DNA of 64,000 nucleotides from assembly GCA_963845425.1 (NCBI GenBank), contig CAWJSC010000009.1, forward strand, positions 62,001 to 126,000. The letters run 5' to 3'. The notes under the pieces are model-generated. The model had not been told where the DNA came from. It ran no database searches and was given only the letters and a program-made list of their open reading frames with translations. This stretch comes from DATDAH01 sp963845425 (lineage in GTDB: Bacteria; Actinomycetota; Acidimicrobiia; Acidimicrobiales; DATDAH01). Below, in pieces: positions 1 through 7,949 of the stretch. Numbering within the stretch: the stretch's first letter is position 1; every line of letters begins with the position of its first letter. Made by a program: the position numbers and the translations under genes.

Positions 1-205
1 GCCACGCGCCGAGGGTCGTGGCTGCGTCCCGGAGGCAGAGCACCTCGGCGTGGGCGGTGGGGTCGCCGGTCAGCTCCCGCTCGTTGTGCCGGCGGGCCAC
101 GACCTCGCCGTCGACCAGGGCCACGGCACCGATGGGGACGTCGCCGTGGGTCGCCGCGGCCGCGGCCTCCTCGAGGGCGAGGCCCATCGCCGTGTCGAGG
201 TCCAT
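1..205 (-). CDS. tadA: tRNA-specific adenosine deaminase TadA, N-terminal part
   Basis: The reverse strand from an ATG at 205 encodes about 68 residues of a cytidine/adenosine deaminase and runs off the left edge. The motifs GDVPIGAV and, about 30 residues later, the zinc-binding HAE (in TAHAEV) are those of TadA, which deaminates A34 of tRNA-Arg(ACG) to inosine for wobble decoding. The PCxxC zinc ligands would lie outside the window. The start lies 11 bp after the stop of the upstream L,D-transpeptidase gene on the same strand, so the two may be co-transcribed. A generic nucleoside deaminase is the alternative, but the N-terminal pattern favours TadA. Confidence 0.85.
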   Translation of the reverse strand, partial: MDLDTAMGLALEEAAAAATHGDVPIGAVALVDGEVVARRHNERELTGDPTAHAEVLCLRDAATTLGAW

Positions 206-216
206 GGTCGGCCGAC

Positions 217-1278
217 TCAGGCGATGACCTGGACGGGCACGCCCAGACCGGTGGTGACCGCGGGCGAGTCCGACTGGGGCCCCGCGGCCTCGGGTAGCAG
301 CCCGGCGAGGCGGACGACGTTGCCGTCCTCGAGGCGGATGCAGCCGTTGCTGACGTCGGTGCCGATCGTGCTCGGGTCGCTGGTGCCGTGGATGCCGATG
401 TCACCGGGACCGCCGTTGAAGGTGTCGTGGACCTCGGAGAAGCCGGAGAGGCCGAAGGCGTAGGTGCCGTAGGCCGGGTCGGTCGAGGCGATGAGCGAGC
501 GGATGTAGAAGGCCCCGCCGGGCGTGGGGGTGTTCGACGTGCCCACCCCGATCGGCGCCTGCATGACCCGATCGGCACCGTCGAAGACCCGGATCTGGTG
601 GGCGCCGAGACGGACCTCGATGTGGAACTGGTTGGCGGTCAGGGTCACGTCGGACCGGCGCACCCAGCCGTCGCTGCCGTTGGGCCGGATCGGCAGCAGG
701 ACGTTGACCCACGCCGCGCTCGGGTCGATCGGGCCGTTGGCCAGGAACACGACGGGGCCGACGTTGAGGCCCTCGGCCGACTTGGGGTTCTCGATGGTCG
801 TCATCGGTTGCGGCGCGTCGGGCTCGGCGAAAACGTCCACCGTGCCGCCCCCCCCGCCGGTCGGGTCGACCTCGGTGCCGTTGGCCATGGCCACGACATT
901 CACCTGCTCGACCCGGACGTCGTCAGCCCGCACCCAGCCGGGCCTGCCGTTGGCGAGGGCGATCTCGTGGAAGTCGGGCTCGGCCTCGTAGGGGGCCTGG
1001 ATGATGAAGCCGTCGACGGCGAGGCCGCCGGTCGGCGTGTCGGCCGTCGGTGGGGCGACCGCCTCCCGGGGGTCGGCGTCGGCGGGGTCGGCGTACACGT
1101 CGACCACGGTGTCGGACCGGGCCACGTAGGTCAGTTCGGGGTCGAGGCGCCGGACGGTCAGCTCGCCCCGGTCGTCGGCGGGGGCCTCGCCCATCTCGGG
1201 CCGGTCGCCCCCCGCGCAGCCGGCCAGCAGCAGGACGCCGAGGGTGGCGGCGGTCGCTCCGAGCAGACGGCGGTTCAC
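217..1278 (-). CDS. Lipoprotein L,D-transpeptidase (YkuD domain)
   Basis: This protein of about 353 residues should cross-link peptidoglycan through 3-3 bonds outside the membrane. The N-terminus is a lipoprotein signal peptide with lipobox LLAGC. The C-terminal third carries the YkuD signature: a conserved His in GIHGT and the catalytic Cys in SNGCIRL. The middle region looks like SH3-type/beta repeats. An upstream ATG at 1338 would add 20 residues without signal-peptide character. The GTG at 1278 is preferred because it puts the signal peptide directly at the N-terminus and has a leaderless-type -10 (TACCCT) 7 nt upstream. It is transcribed divergently from the diguanylate cyclase. Confidence 0.88.
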   Translation of the reverse strand: MNRRLLGATAATLGVLLLAGCAGGDRPEMGEAPADDRGELTVRRLDPELTYVARSDTVVDVYADPADADPREAVAPPTADTPTGGLAVDGFIIQAPYEAEPDFHEIALANGRPGWVRADDVRVEQVNVVAMANGTEVDPTGGGGGTVDVFAEPDAPQPMTTIENPKSAEGLNVGPVVFLANGPIDPSAAWVNVLLPIRPNGSDGWVRRSDVTLTANQFHIEVRLGAHQIRVFDGADRVMQAPIGVGTSNTPTPGGAFYIRSLIASTDPAYGTYAFGLSGFSEVHDTFNGGPGDIGIHGTSDPSTIGTDVSNGCIRLEDGNVVRLAGLLPEAAGPQSDSPAVTTGLGVPVQVIA

Positions 1279-1285
1279 GGCGGGC

Positions 1286-1291
1286 AGGGTA
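1286..1291 (-). promoter_or_regulatory. -10 element, leaderless promoter of L,D-transpeptidase
   Basis: TACCCT on the reverse strand ends 7 nt before the GTG at 1278, so transcription would begin at the start codon. It matches the TANNNT–N6-9–start pattern seen at many other genes in the window. Confidence 0.55.
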
Positions 1292-1404
1292 GCGATGCCG
1301 TTGGCGGGCGATCGGTCGCCCCCCGGGCCGGTCGACATGGGCCATCCGGCCCTATCTCCCCGTCGCGGCTACAGCCGCTGCGCTGGGAGGACGACGGGAC
1401 TCCC

Positions 1405-2532
1405 ATGTCGGAGTTCCGCGCTGTCGCGGACTTGCCCAGCGCAAGCGAGGTCCGGGCGGCCCATGCCGCCGAGATGCGGGCCGCGACGCGCACCACCGGC
1501 CTGGCCGCCGGCGTGATGATCCTGGTGGCCGTGCCCCTGTGGGGCATCTACGACCGCATGGTCGTGCCCGACCTGGCCGACCAGTTCTTCACCCTGCGCG
1601 TGGGCATCCTCCTGCCGGTTCTCCTCGGTTGGCTCCTCCTCCTGAAGCGACCCTTCGGGGACCGGCACGCCGAGCCACTGGTCGTCTTCATCTGCCTGAT
1701 GCCGCAGCTGGTCGTCGCCTGGCTTCTGCCCCAGGTCGACTACGCGTTCGAGGGCTACCTCCTCGGCTTCTCCCTGGTGATCTACGGCTGCGCGTTCCTG
1801 CTCGTCGGTCGCATCTGGATCACCGTCGCCCTCTTGGCCTCGTCCTGGGCCGCGCTCATGGTGTCCTTCGGGCTCCAGTCGGAGCGGGCCAACGACGTCG
1901 AGGTGGCGACGATCGCCTTCTATCTCGGGACGGCGTCGATCCTGGCCGCGATAGGTCGGTTCTACCGGGTGCGCCTGGAGCGCGACGAGCTGGCCGCCCG
2001 TCTGGCCCTGGAGGCCGAACAGGAGCGGACCTTGGTGTTGGTGGGCGAGCTCGACCGCCTCAGCCGCGAGGACTCCCTGACCGGGGTGGCCAACCGCCGC
2101 GCCTGGGACGAGGCGCTGACCCGGTCCGGCGCGGAGGCCGAGCGCACCGGCCGGCCGCTGTCGGTCCTCCTCCTCGACATCGACCGCTTCAAGGACATCA
2201 ACGACGAGCACGGTCACCGGCGGGGCGACGAGGTCCTCCAGGAGGTGGCGGGCTGCCTGGCCGGCCGCATCCGGGTGGCCGACCTGCTGGCCCGCGTCGG
2301 GGGCGACGAGTTCGCCGTCCTCTGTCCCGACAGCGACCAGGAGGAGGCCCGCCGGCTGGCCGGCGAACTCGTCGACCTCGTGGCCGCCATGCCGGGCGCG
2401 CCCACGGTGTCGGTCGGTTGGGCCGTGCGCTGGCCCGGTGCCGTGCCCGACGCCGTCATGGGGCTGGCCGACCGCCGCCTGTACGAGGCCAAGCACGAGC
2501 GCAACCTGGTCGAGGGCGCGGCCTCCCACTGA
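1405..2532 (+). CDS. Membrane diguanylate cyclase (GGDEF)
   Basis: The 375-residue protein has about six hydrophobic helices in residues 30–190, a short helical linker, and a C-terminal GGDEF domain (about 215–370) that makes cyclic di-GMP from two GTP. The active-site motif GGDEF is intact (in RVGGDEFAVL). An RVAD sequence exactly five residues before it matches the RxxD inhibitory I-site, so product feedback inhibition is likely. The membrane part resembles a MASE-type sensor, but I cannot name its ligand. The ATG at 1405 was chosen because a GGGAGG purine tract lies just upstream and the longer reading frame overlaps the opposite-strand gene. Confidence 0.9.
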   Translation: MSEFRAVADLPSASEVRAAHAAEMRAATRTTGLAAGVMILVAVPLWGIYDRMVVPDLADQFFTLRVGILLPVLLGWLLLLKRPFGDRHAEPLVVFICLMPQLVVAWLLPQVDYAFEGYLLGFSLVIYGCAFLLVGRIWITVALLASSWAALMVSFGLQSERANDVEVATIAFYLGTASILAAIGRFYRVRLERDELAARLALEAEQERTLVLVGELDRLSREDSLTGVANRRAWDEALTRSGAEAERTGRPLSVLLLDIDRFKDINDEHGHRRGDEVLQEVAGCLAGRIRVADLLARVGGDEFAVLCPDSDQEEARRLAGELVDLVAAMPGAPTVSVGWAVRWPGAVPDAVMGLADRRLYEAKHERNLVEGAASH

Positions 2533-2571
2533 TCGGCGAAGCCGATCGGCGGGCCGAACCGGCCGGCGAGC
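2531..2571. repeat. Dispersed GC-rich hairpin repeat, terminator-like
   Basis: GATCGGC (2531–2537) and GCCGATC (2541–2547) form a 7-bp stem with a 3-nt loop right at the stop of the cyclase gene. The following GCCGATCGGCGGGCCGAAC segment recurs at 12180–12200 and, in related form, at 6040–6060 and 6110–6130. It may act as a terminator; there is no U tract. Confidence 0.5.
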
Positions 2572-2587
2572 CATCGACGCAGCTCGG

Positions 2588-2593
2588 TAGCGT
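2588..2593 (+). promoter_or_regulatory. -10 element, leaderless promoter of DUF2277 gene
   Basis: TAGCGT ends 7 nt before the ATG at 2601, placing the expected transcription start on the start codon. Confidence 0.55.
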
Positions 2594-2600
2594 CGCGGTC

Positions 2601-2858
2601 ATGTGCCGCAACATCACCACCCTCCGGGGCCTCGAGCCCGTGGCGACCGACGAGGAGATCGAGGCCGCCGCTCGGCAGTACGTCCGCAAGATCAGCGGTG
2701 TGCAGAAGACCTCGGCCGCCACCGAGGAGGCCTTCGAGAAGGCCGTGGCCGTCATCACGGCCGCCTCCCACGAGGTCCTCGAGGCGCTGCCGCCCCGCAG
2801 GAACCCACCGCCGACCCTGCCCCCGCTCCGGAGACTGGCCGCGACCAAGGCGGGCTGA
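2601..2858 (+). CDS. DUF2277 family small protein
   Basis: This 85-residue protein begins MCRNITTLRGLEP, the hallmark of the DUF2277 family, followed by a helical segment with ATDEEIEAAARQYVRK-like spacing and a basic, proline-rich C-terminus. The family is common in high-GC actinobacteria and some proteobacteria and has no established function. It stands alone between the diguanylate cyclase and a convergent tRNA-Ser gene. The start is fixed by the family N-terminus and the -10 hexamer 7 nt upstream. Confidence 0.82.
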   Translation: MCRNITTLRGLEPVATDEEIEAAARQYVRKISGVQKTSAATEEAFEKAVAVITAASHEVLEALPPRRNPPPTLPPLRRLAATKAG

Positions 2859-2873
2859 ACGCCGCGCACCGAG

Positions 2874-2958
2874 CGGAGGGGGTGGGATTCGAACCCACGG
2901 TGGGTTGCCCCACACACGCTTTCCAAGCGTGCCGATTCGGCCGCTCTCGCACCCCTCC
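2874..2958 (-). tRNA. tRNA-Ser (anticodon GGA)
   Basis: The reverse strand folds as a class II tRNA of 85 nt: acceptor GGAGGGG paired with CCCCTCC, discriminator G, anticodon stem CACGC/GCGTG with loop TTGGAAA (anticodon GGA, reading UCC/UCU), a long variable arm (GTGGGGCAACCCAC) and a T-arm with GTTCGAATC. No CCA is encoded. Confidence 0.95.
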
Positions 2959-2963
2959 CGGGG

Positions 2964-2985
2964 GCACGGGCCCGTGGGCCCGTGC
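2964..2985. other. Perfect 10-bp-arm palindrome in the tRNA-Ser leader
   Basis: GCACGGGCCC, a 2-nt spacer and GGGCCCGTGC form a perfect inverted repeat between the tRNA-Ser 5' end and its likely promoter. In the transcript it would be a strong 5'-leader hairpin, possibly a processing signal. Confidence 0.5.
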
Positions 2986-2993
2986 GGCCGGTC

Positions 2994-3003
2994 AGGGTAT
3001 CGT
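2994..3003. promoter_or_regulatory. Overlapping divergent -10 elements for tRNA-Ser and SRP RNA
   Basis: AGGGTATCGT contains TACCCT on the reverse strand (2999–2994), suited to tRNA-Ser, and TATCGT on the forward strand (2998–3003), suited to the SRP RNA starting 10–20 nt further on. This is inferred from hexamer shape and position. Confidence 0.4.
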
Positions 3004-3021
3004 GGTCGTTCGCTCGCCTTG

Positions 3022-3135
3022 GAGTGTGGCGGTCGGGTCCTGTGCGACGGAGGCCCGTGAACCGAGTCAGGGCCGGAAGGCAGCAGCTCTCAGCGGAGCC
3101 CTCCGGGTGCCGCAGATCGCCTGGCCGCCACTCTC
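3022..3135 (+). ncRNA. ffs: Signal recognition particle RNA (4.5S/SRP RNA)
   Basis: The segment contains the SRP domain IV core: CAGGGCCGGAAGGCAGCAGC, with GGAA tetraloop and the asymmetric loop that binds Ffh, followed by CAGCGGAG...CCGCAG. The ends pair as a long helix, with GAGTGTGGCGG near 3022–3032 matching CCGCCACTCTC near 3125–3135. The RNA pairs with Ffh to target nascent membrane proteins. Placement just upstream of dnaX is also found in other actinobacteria. The exact ends are uncertain by about 10 nt. Confidence 0.9.
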
Positions 3136-3147
3136 GAAGGCGAGCGG

Positions 3148-3153
3148 TAGTCT
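3148..3153 (+). promoter_or_regulatory. -10 element, leaderless promoter of dnaX
   Basis: TAGTCT ends 7 nt before the dnaX ATG at 3161, just after the SRP RNA 3' end, so dnaX can be transcribed independently of the RNA gene. Confidence 0.5.
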
Positions 3154-3160
3154 CCGAGCG

Positions 3161-5044
3161 ATGGCCTTCCAGTCGCTCTACCGGCGGTATCGGCCGCAGA
3201 AGTTCGCCGAGATCGTGGGCCAGGAGCACGTGGTCGCCGCCCTGCGCAATGCCGCCGCCGAGGACCGGTTGGGCCACGCCTACCTCTTCTCCGGGCCCCG
3301 GGGAACGGGCAAGACCTCGACGGCCCGCATCCTGGCCAAGGTCCTCAACTGCGAGGACCCCGTCGACGGTGAGCCGTGCGGGGTCTGCCCGCCGTGCAAG
3401 TCGATCGAGGCGGGCAACTCCTTCGACGTCACCGAGCTGGACGCCGCCTCGCACACGGGCGTCGACAACATGCGGGACCTCATCGCCAGCACGGCACTGG
3501 CCAGCCCCGGCCGGACCCGCCTCTACATCCTGGACGAGGTCCACATGCTGTCGAAGGGGGCCTCGGCCGCCCTCCTGAAGACGCTCGAGGAGCCGCCGGA
3601 CCACGTCGTGTTCATCCTGGCCACGACCGACCCCGAGAAGGTCCTGCCCACCATCCGCAGCCGGACCCAGCACCTCGACTTCCGGTTGCTGCCGGCCGCC
3701 GAACTGGAGGCCCACGTCCGCTGGATCATCGGCGACGCCGGGCTGCAGGTGGAGGAGGCCGCCATCGCCCAGGCCCTGCGGGAGGGCGGCGGCTCCGCCC
3801 GCGACACGCTCTCGGTGCTGGACCGCATCGTGGCCGCGGGCGGCGTAGCCCGTGACGACGACTCGGTCGACGACCTGCTGGAGGCCCTCTGCGAGGTGGA
3901 CACGGCCCGGGCCCTCACCGCCCTGGCTGACGCCACCGTCCAGGGCCGCGACCCCCGTGGCGTGGGCGAGCAGACCCTCGACAGCCTGCGGAACGCCTTC
4001 CTGTCCTCCATGCGGGTCGACCTCTCGCACCTGACCGAGGGAGACCGGGCCGCGGCGGCCGACCACGCCGAGCGCCTGCGCCCCGCCGCCATCACCCGAG
4101 CACTCGAGGTGCTCGGCACCGCTCTGGTCGACATGCGCCAGGCCCCGGACCCGCGGATCCCCCTCGAGGTGGCGCTGGTCCGCATAACCCGCCCGGAGAG
4201 CGACACCTCGACCGATGCCCTCCTGGTCCGCATCGAGCGCCTGGAGCAGGCCGTCCGGGACGGCTCCGGCGGCAACCTGCCGCCGGTGTCCCCGCCGCCC
4301 GTGGCCGATGCGCCGTCGTCGGGTGGCTCACCGGCCGCCGAGGCCCGAAGCCGCCTCGCCGAGGCGCGCAAGCCGGAGTCGGAGGAGGCCCCGCCGACTG
4401 CCGAATCCGACCCCTCGCCGCCGACCATCGCCGCGGTCCCCGACCCGGAGCCCGACCCCGAGCCGGAACCGGCTTCTGAGCCCACCCCCGTCGTGGCCCT
4501 CGTCCCCGATCCGGAGCCGGAGCCGGCCGGGATGGAAGGGACCCGGTCGCCCGACCCCGAGCCGGACCCGCCCGCCGCCGGCGACCTGCCCAGTCGGGAC
4601 GAGCTCACCATCGCCTGGGGCGACCGGGTGCTGACCGGCCTGCGCCCCAAGGTCAAGATGCTCTTCGCCGCCGGTCGCTTTCTTGAGAACACCGACGGGG
4701 CCGCCGCGTTCGCGCTGCCCAATGCGACCCACGTGACCCGCTGCGAGCCGCTCAAGGCCGACGTCGAGGCGGCCTTGGCCGCCGAGTTCGGCCGCCCGGT
4801 GCCCCTCGTCCTCGTCGTGGACGGCGGTTCGGACGTACCGGAGCCGCCTTCTGCCACCGACGACGGCCCTGCCGCGCCCGGCCCCAGTGGCGGTGGCCCG
4901 GCCCCTCGCTCCAAGATGGCCGACGAGCTGGCCGACCTCGGCCCGGTCGAGGACCTGGAGGACGCGGGCACGGCGTCGACCGGGCTGGACCAGGTGACCG
5001 ACGTCTTCGGCAAGGTGGAAGTGCTCGAGGAGGACCCCGAATGA
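3161..5044 (+). CDS. dnaX: DNA polymerase III subunit gamma/tau
   Basis: The 627-residue protein is the AAA+ clamp-loader motor that loads the beta clamp and links the polymerase cores. It starts MAFQSLYRRYRPQKF, has Walker A GPRGTGKTS (about residues 44–52), a C-x8-C-x2-C-x2-C zinc module (about 63–78) and Walker B region ILDEVHML. Residues about 370–480 are a Pro/Glu/Asp-rich linker with many PEPD-like repeats. A C-terminal domain (about 480–560) resembles tau domain V. I see no obvious slippery sequence for gamma production. The stop overlaps the ybaB start by 4 nt (ATGA), giving translational coupling. Confidence 0.96.
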   Translation: MAFQSLYRRYRPQKFAEIVGQEHVVAALRNAAAEDRLGHAYLFSGPRGTGKTSTARILAKVLNCEDPVDGEPCGVCPPCKSIEAGNSFDVTELDAASHTGVDNMRDLIASTALASPGRTRLYILDEVHMLSKGASAALLKTLEEPPDHVVFILATTDPEKVLPTIRSRTQHLDFRLLPAAELEAHVRWIIGDAGLQVEEAAIAQALREGGGSARDTLSVLDRIVAAGGVARDDDSVDDLLEALCEVDTARALTALADATVQGRDPRGVGEQTLDSLRNAFLSSMRVDLSHLTEGDRAAAADHAERLRPAAITRALEVLGTALVDMRQAPDPRIPLEVALVRITRPESDTSTDALLVRIERLEQAVRDGSGGNLPPVSPPPVADAPSSGGSPAAEARSRLAEARKPESEEAPPTAESDPSPPTIAAVPDPEPDPEPEPASEPTPVVALVPDPEPEPAGMEGTRSPDPEPDPPAAGDLPSRDELTIAWGDRVLTGLRPKVKMLFAAGRFLENTDGAAAFALPNATHVTRCEPLKADVEAALAAEFGRPVPLVLVVDGGSDVPEPPSATDDGPAAPGPSGGGPAPRSKMADELADLGPVEDLEDAGTASTGLDQVTDVFGKVEVLEEDPE

Positions 5045-5415
5045 GTGACCTGGAACCCCTGGCCGGCGACGAAGGGGACATCGGTGCCGGCGGCCTCGGC
5101 GGCCTCGATCTCGGCGCCCTCCTGGGTCAGGCCCAGGCCATGCAGCAGCAGATCCTCGACGCCCAGGCCGAGGTGGCGGCCCAGGTGGTCGAAGGTCAGA
5201 GTGGCGGCGGGGTGGTCAAGATCGAGGTGACCGGCGGATGGGACTTCCGCTCGGTCACCGTCGACCCGTCGGCGGGCGACGACCCCGAGCTGATCGCCGA
5301 CCTCGTGCTGGCCGCCCTGCGGGACGCCGCCAGCCGGGTCGAGGAGCTCCACCAGGGCTCGGTCGGTGGTGTGGACCTCGGCGATCTCGGTGGCCTCCTC
5401 GGTGGCGCCGGGTGA
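5041..5415 (+). CDS. YbaB/EbfC-family nucleoid-associated protein
   Basis: The 124-residue protein has the YbaB core: an N-terminal helix with QAQAMQQQILDAQ, then a beta-sheet segment GVVKIEVTGGWDFRSVTVDP, and a C-terminal helix (LIADLVLAALRDA). YbaB dimers bind DNA without strong sequence preference, and the gene normally sits between dnaX and recR, as here. Unlike the usual ~100-residue family members, both ends have Gly/Asp/Leu-rich extensions (GLGGLDLGALLG and a similar tail). It overlaps dnaX and recR by 4 nt each. Confidence 0.93.
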   Translation: MSDLEPLAGDEGDIGAGGLGGLDLGALLGQAQAMQQQILDAQAEVAAQVVEGQSGGGVVKIEVTGGWDFRSVTVDPSAGDDPELIADLVLAALRDAASRVEELHQGSVGGVDLGDLGGLLGGAG

Positions 5416-6017
5416 CCTCGGTCTACGCGGGGGCGGTCCAGGACCTGATCGACGAGCTCGGGCGCCTACCCGGGATCGGCCCCAAGTCGGCCCAGCGCAT
5501 CGCCTTCCATCTGCTCAAGCAGGAGAAGGTCGACGCCCTCCGCCTGGCCACCGCCATTGCCGAGGCCAAGGACCGGGTCACCTTCTGCCAACGCTGCTTC
5601 AACATCGCCGAGGGTGACGAGTGCGGCATCTGTGCCGACCCCCAGCGCGAGGACGGGGTCCTGTGTGTGGTGGAGGAGCCCCGGGACGTCGTGGCCGTCG
5701 AGAAGACCGAGCAGTACCGGGGCCGCTACCACGTGCTGCAGGGCGCCCTCAGCCCCATCGACGGCGTGGGCCCGGAGAACCTGCGGGTACGCGAGCTGCT
5801 CACCCGGGTGCGGGAGGAGCACGTCGACGAGCTCATCCTCTGCACCAACCCCAACATCGAAGGCGAGACCACGGCGCTCTACCTGGCCAAGCTGCTCAAG
5901 GACACCGACGTCAAGGTCACCCGGATCGCCAGCGGCCTCCCCGTGGGCGGCGACCTCGAGTACGCCGACGAGATGACCCTCGGCCGGGCCCTGACCGGCC
6001 GCACGGTGCTCGACTGA
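5412..6017 (+). CDS. recR: Recombination mediator RecR
   Basis: This 201-residue protein is the usual RecR length. It has an N-terminal helix-hairpin-helix (RLPGIGPKSAQRIAFHLL), a C4 zinc finger (CQRCFNIAEGDECGIC), a Toprim domain beginning VLCVVEEPRDV, and the C-terminal Walker-B-like segment with TRIASGLPVGGDLEYAD. RecR works with RecO/RecF to load RecA on SSB-coated gaps. The GTG start at 5412 overlaps the ybaB stop by 4 nt and puts the N-terminus at the expected point. Confidence 0.96.
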   Translation: MTSVYAGAVQDLIDELGRLPGIGPKSAQRIAFHLLKQEKVDALRLATAIAEAKDRVTFCQRCFNIAEGDECGICADPQREDGVLCVVEEPRDVVAVEKTEQYRGRYHVLQGALSPIDGVGPENLRVRELLTRVREEHVDELILCTNPNIEGETTALYLAKLLKDTDVKVTRIASGLPVGGDLEYADEMTLGRALTGRTVLD

Positions 6018-6018
6018 G

Positions 6019-6154
6019 CGGTCACATTGCTGCGCTCCGCTCCGCCGGCTTCGCCGATCAGGGGAGGTCCGCCGAGCTGCTGCGCTCGGTCACATTGCTG
6101 CGCTCCGCTCCGCCGGCTTCGCCGATCAGGGGAGGTCCGCCGAGCTGCTGCGCT
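6019..6154. repeat. Two exact tandem copies of a 68-bp intergenic unit
   Basis: Positions 6019–6086 and 6087–6154 are identical. Each unit begins CGGTCACATTGCTGCG and contains CCGCCGGCTTCGCCGATC, related by inversion to the hairpin repeat at 2531. The array follows the recR stop directly and has no convincing reading frame. It could be a terminator pair or a mobile palindromic repeat. Confidence 0.8.
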
Positions 6155-6182
6155 CCGCTCCGCAGCGTCAGTGGGATCTCGA

Positions 6183-6215
6183 CTTGTCATTGGTCTGTAA
6201 CTGTTGTAACGTAAC
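6183..6215 (+). promoter_or_regulatory. AT-richer segment with three GTAAC repeats
   Basis: The 6155–6374 gap holds no gene. Within it is a low-GC patch with GTAAC at 6197, 6206 and 6211 and a possible -35 TTGTCA at 6184. It could be an operator or upstream promoter region for the esterase gene; the assignment is weak. Confidence 0.3.
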
Positions 6216-6360
6216 CGCAACATCGGAATCGAGGCCGGTTTCGAGGGGGTCCTGCCCCCTCAGTCCCTCCCACCGACTCGGTCCGATCGAGTGCCGCCAC
6301 CGGCGGGCCGGCATCCCGCCCGCGCCCGGCCCGCCGGAGGCGGCACACACTATCGGCCGG

Positions 6361-6366
6361 TACGTT
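6361..6366 (+). promoter_or_regulatory. -10 element, leaderless promoter of the esterase gene
   Basis: TACGTT ends 8 nt before the ATG at 6375. Confidence 0.45.
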
Positions 6367-6374
6367 GGGGCGCC

Positions 6375-7874
6375 ATGACGACGGTCACCACGACGTACGG
6401 GCAGGTCCGGGGCGCCCCCCATGGCAATGGCCATCGCTTTGCCGGCATTCCCTTCGCCGCCACCACCGCGGGTGACGGGCGCTGGCGGCCGCCGGTGGCG
6501 GCTGCGCCGTGGGACGGCGTGCGTGACGCCACCACGTTCGGGGCGATCGCCCCCCAGAACCCGGACATGATGCTGGCCTTCCTGGGCCTCGAGCCCGAGC
6601 CGATGGACGAGGAGTGTCTGCACCTCAACGTGTTCACCCCGGCGGCCGACGACGCCGCGCGCCCGGTCATGGTCTGGATCCACGGCGGCGCCTTCTTCAT
6701 GGGTTCGGGGTCCAGCCCCATGTACGACGGCGTTTCGCTGGTGGAGCGAGGTGACATCGTCCTCGTCACCATCAACTACCGGCTCGGCGCGTTCGGCTTC
6801 CTCGAACTGGGCTGGCTGGACGAGGACCTGGCGGGTTCGGCCAACTGCGGCCTGTTGGATCAGGTCGCCGCCCTCGAGTGGGTGCGGGAGAACATCGCCG
6901 CCTTCGGTGGCGATCCCGGCAACGTCACGATCTTCGGCGAGTCCGCCGGCTCGATGTCGGTGACCGGCCTGCTGGCCATGGACACGGCCAAGGGCCTCTT
7001 CCACAAGGCCATCGCCCAGTCGGGTGCCGCGCAGAGCAACGCCACGCCGGCCCAGGCCGAGCGGTCCGGTCGCGCGTTCCTCGAGGCGGTCGGCGTCACC
7101 ACCGTCGATGAGCTGCGGGCCCTGCCCATGGAGCGGATCCTCGAGGTCCAGGGGCAGGTCGTCATGACGGCCATGACCAACGTCGAGCCGCTGCTCGAGG
7201 AGGGCATCTCCGCCGGCCTGCCCTTCCGGCCCTGCGAGGACGGTCGGGCGCTGCCCACCTCGGTCCTGGCCGCCATCCGGGCGGGGAGCGCGGCCGGCAT
7301 CCCGGTCATCACCGGGACGACCCGGGAGGAGTGGCGCCTGTTCGCCCTCATGGACTTCGAGGCCGTCGACGCCGACGTGCTGCACCATCGTCTGGACGCG
7401 CTCACCGGCGACGGTGACAAGGCCCTCGCGGTCTACGCCGAACCCACCGCCGGCTTGGCGCCCAAGGACGCCTTCACCGTGATCGCCACCGACATGGTCT
7501 TCCGCCATCCCGCGGTCCAGCTGGGTGAGGCGCTGCTGGCCCAGGGCGCCGACGTGTGGGAGTACCAGCTGTCCTGGGCGACGCCCGCGTTGTTCGGCAT
7601 GCTCGGTTCCTGCCACGCCCTGGACCTGCCGTTCGTGTTCGGGATGACCCGGCACCCGCAGATGGTCGGCTTCCTCGGTGACGCCCCACCCCACGAGCTG
7701 GCCGACGCCATCCAGGACGCCTGGCTGCGCTTCGCCCGTACCGGCGACCCGGGCGGCGACTGGCCCCGTTACGACCTCGATCGCCGCGCCGTCCGCGACT
7801 TCGACACCGAGGTGGGCGTGCTCGAGGACCCCGGCGCCCCCCAGCGCGAGTTCTGGGACACCGTCGAGTACTGA
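6375..7874 (+). CDS. Type B carboxylesterase
   Basis: The 499-residue protein is an alpha/beta-hydrolase of the carboxylesterase/para-nitrobenzyl esterase family, hydrolysing carboxylic esters. Visible features are the oxyanion-hole HGG (103–105), the nucleophile elbow GESAGS with Ser190, a Glu in TTREEW near 315–320, and a His in GSCHALDLPF near 415 that completes the triad. The EDCL-like family motif appears as DEECLHLNVF. No signal peptide is present, so it is cytoplasmic. It is monocistronic, ending at a large palindrome that separates it from the convergent thiolase gene. Confidence 0.92.
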   Translation: MTTVTTTYGQVRGAPHGNGHRFAGIPFAATTAGDGRWRPPVAAAPWDGVRDATTFGAIAPQNPDMMLAFLGLEPEPMDEECLHLNVFTPAADDAARPVMVWIHGGAFFMGSGSSPMYDGVSLVERGDIVLVTINYRLGAFGFLELGWLDEDLAGSANCGLLDQVAALEWVRENIAAFGGDPGNVTIFGESAGSMSVTGLLAMDTAKGLFHKAIAQSGAAQSNATPAQAERSGRAFLEAVGVTTVDELRALPMERILEVQGQVVMTAMTNVEPLLEEGISAGLPFRPCEDGRALPTSVLAAIRAGSAAGIPVITGTTREEWRLFALMDFEAVDADVLHHRLDALTGDGDKALAVYAEPTAGLAPKDAFTVIATDMVFRHPAVQLGEALLAQGADVWEYQLSWATPALFGMLGSCHALDLPFVFGMTRHPQMVGFLGDAPPHELADAIQDAWLRFARTGDPGGDWPRYDLDRRAVRDFDTEVGVLEDPGAPQREFWDTVEY

Positions 7875-7891
7875 CCGGCCCGAAACGCGAA

Positions 7892-7935
7892 CTGGCGCCT
7901 GATTCGCCGGTCATGACCGGCGAATCAGGCGCCAG
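7892..7935. terminator. 44-bp perfect palindrome, bidirectional terminator candidate
   Basis: The arms 7892–7913 and 7914–7935 are exact reverse complements with no spacer, so a transcript from either strand would form a very stable hairpin. It lies between the convergent esterase and thiolase stops. Confidence 0.75.
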
Positions 7936-7949
7936 AACGGATCGTTCGG

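Noticed and set aside
388..1404. Long forward reading frame continuing upstream of the GGDEF protein
   Set aside because: It is the opposite-strand shadow of the L,D-transpeptidase gene; composition is typical of high-GC antisense frames and the domain starts after 1405.
4400..4590. Repetitive Pro/Glu/Asp-coding stretch in dnaX as a possible CRISPR or tandem repeat array
   Set aside because: Units are irregular and in frame; this is the low-complexity linker common in tau subunits.
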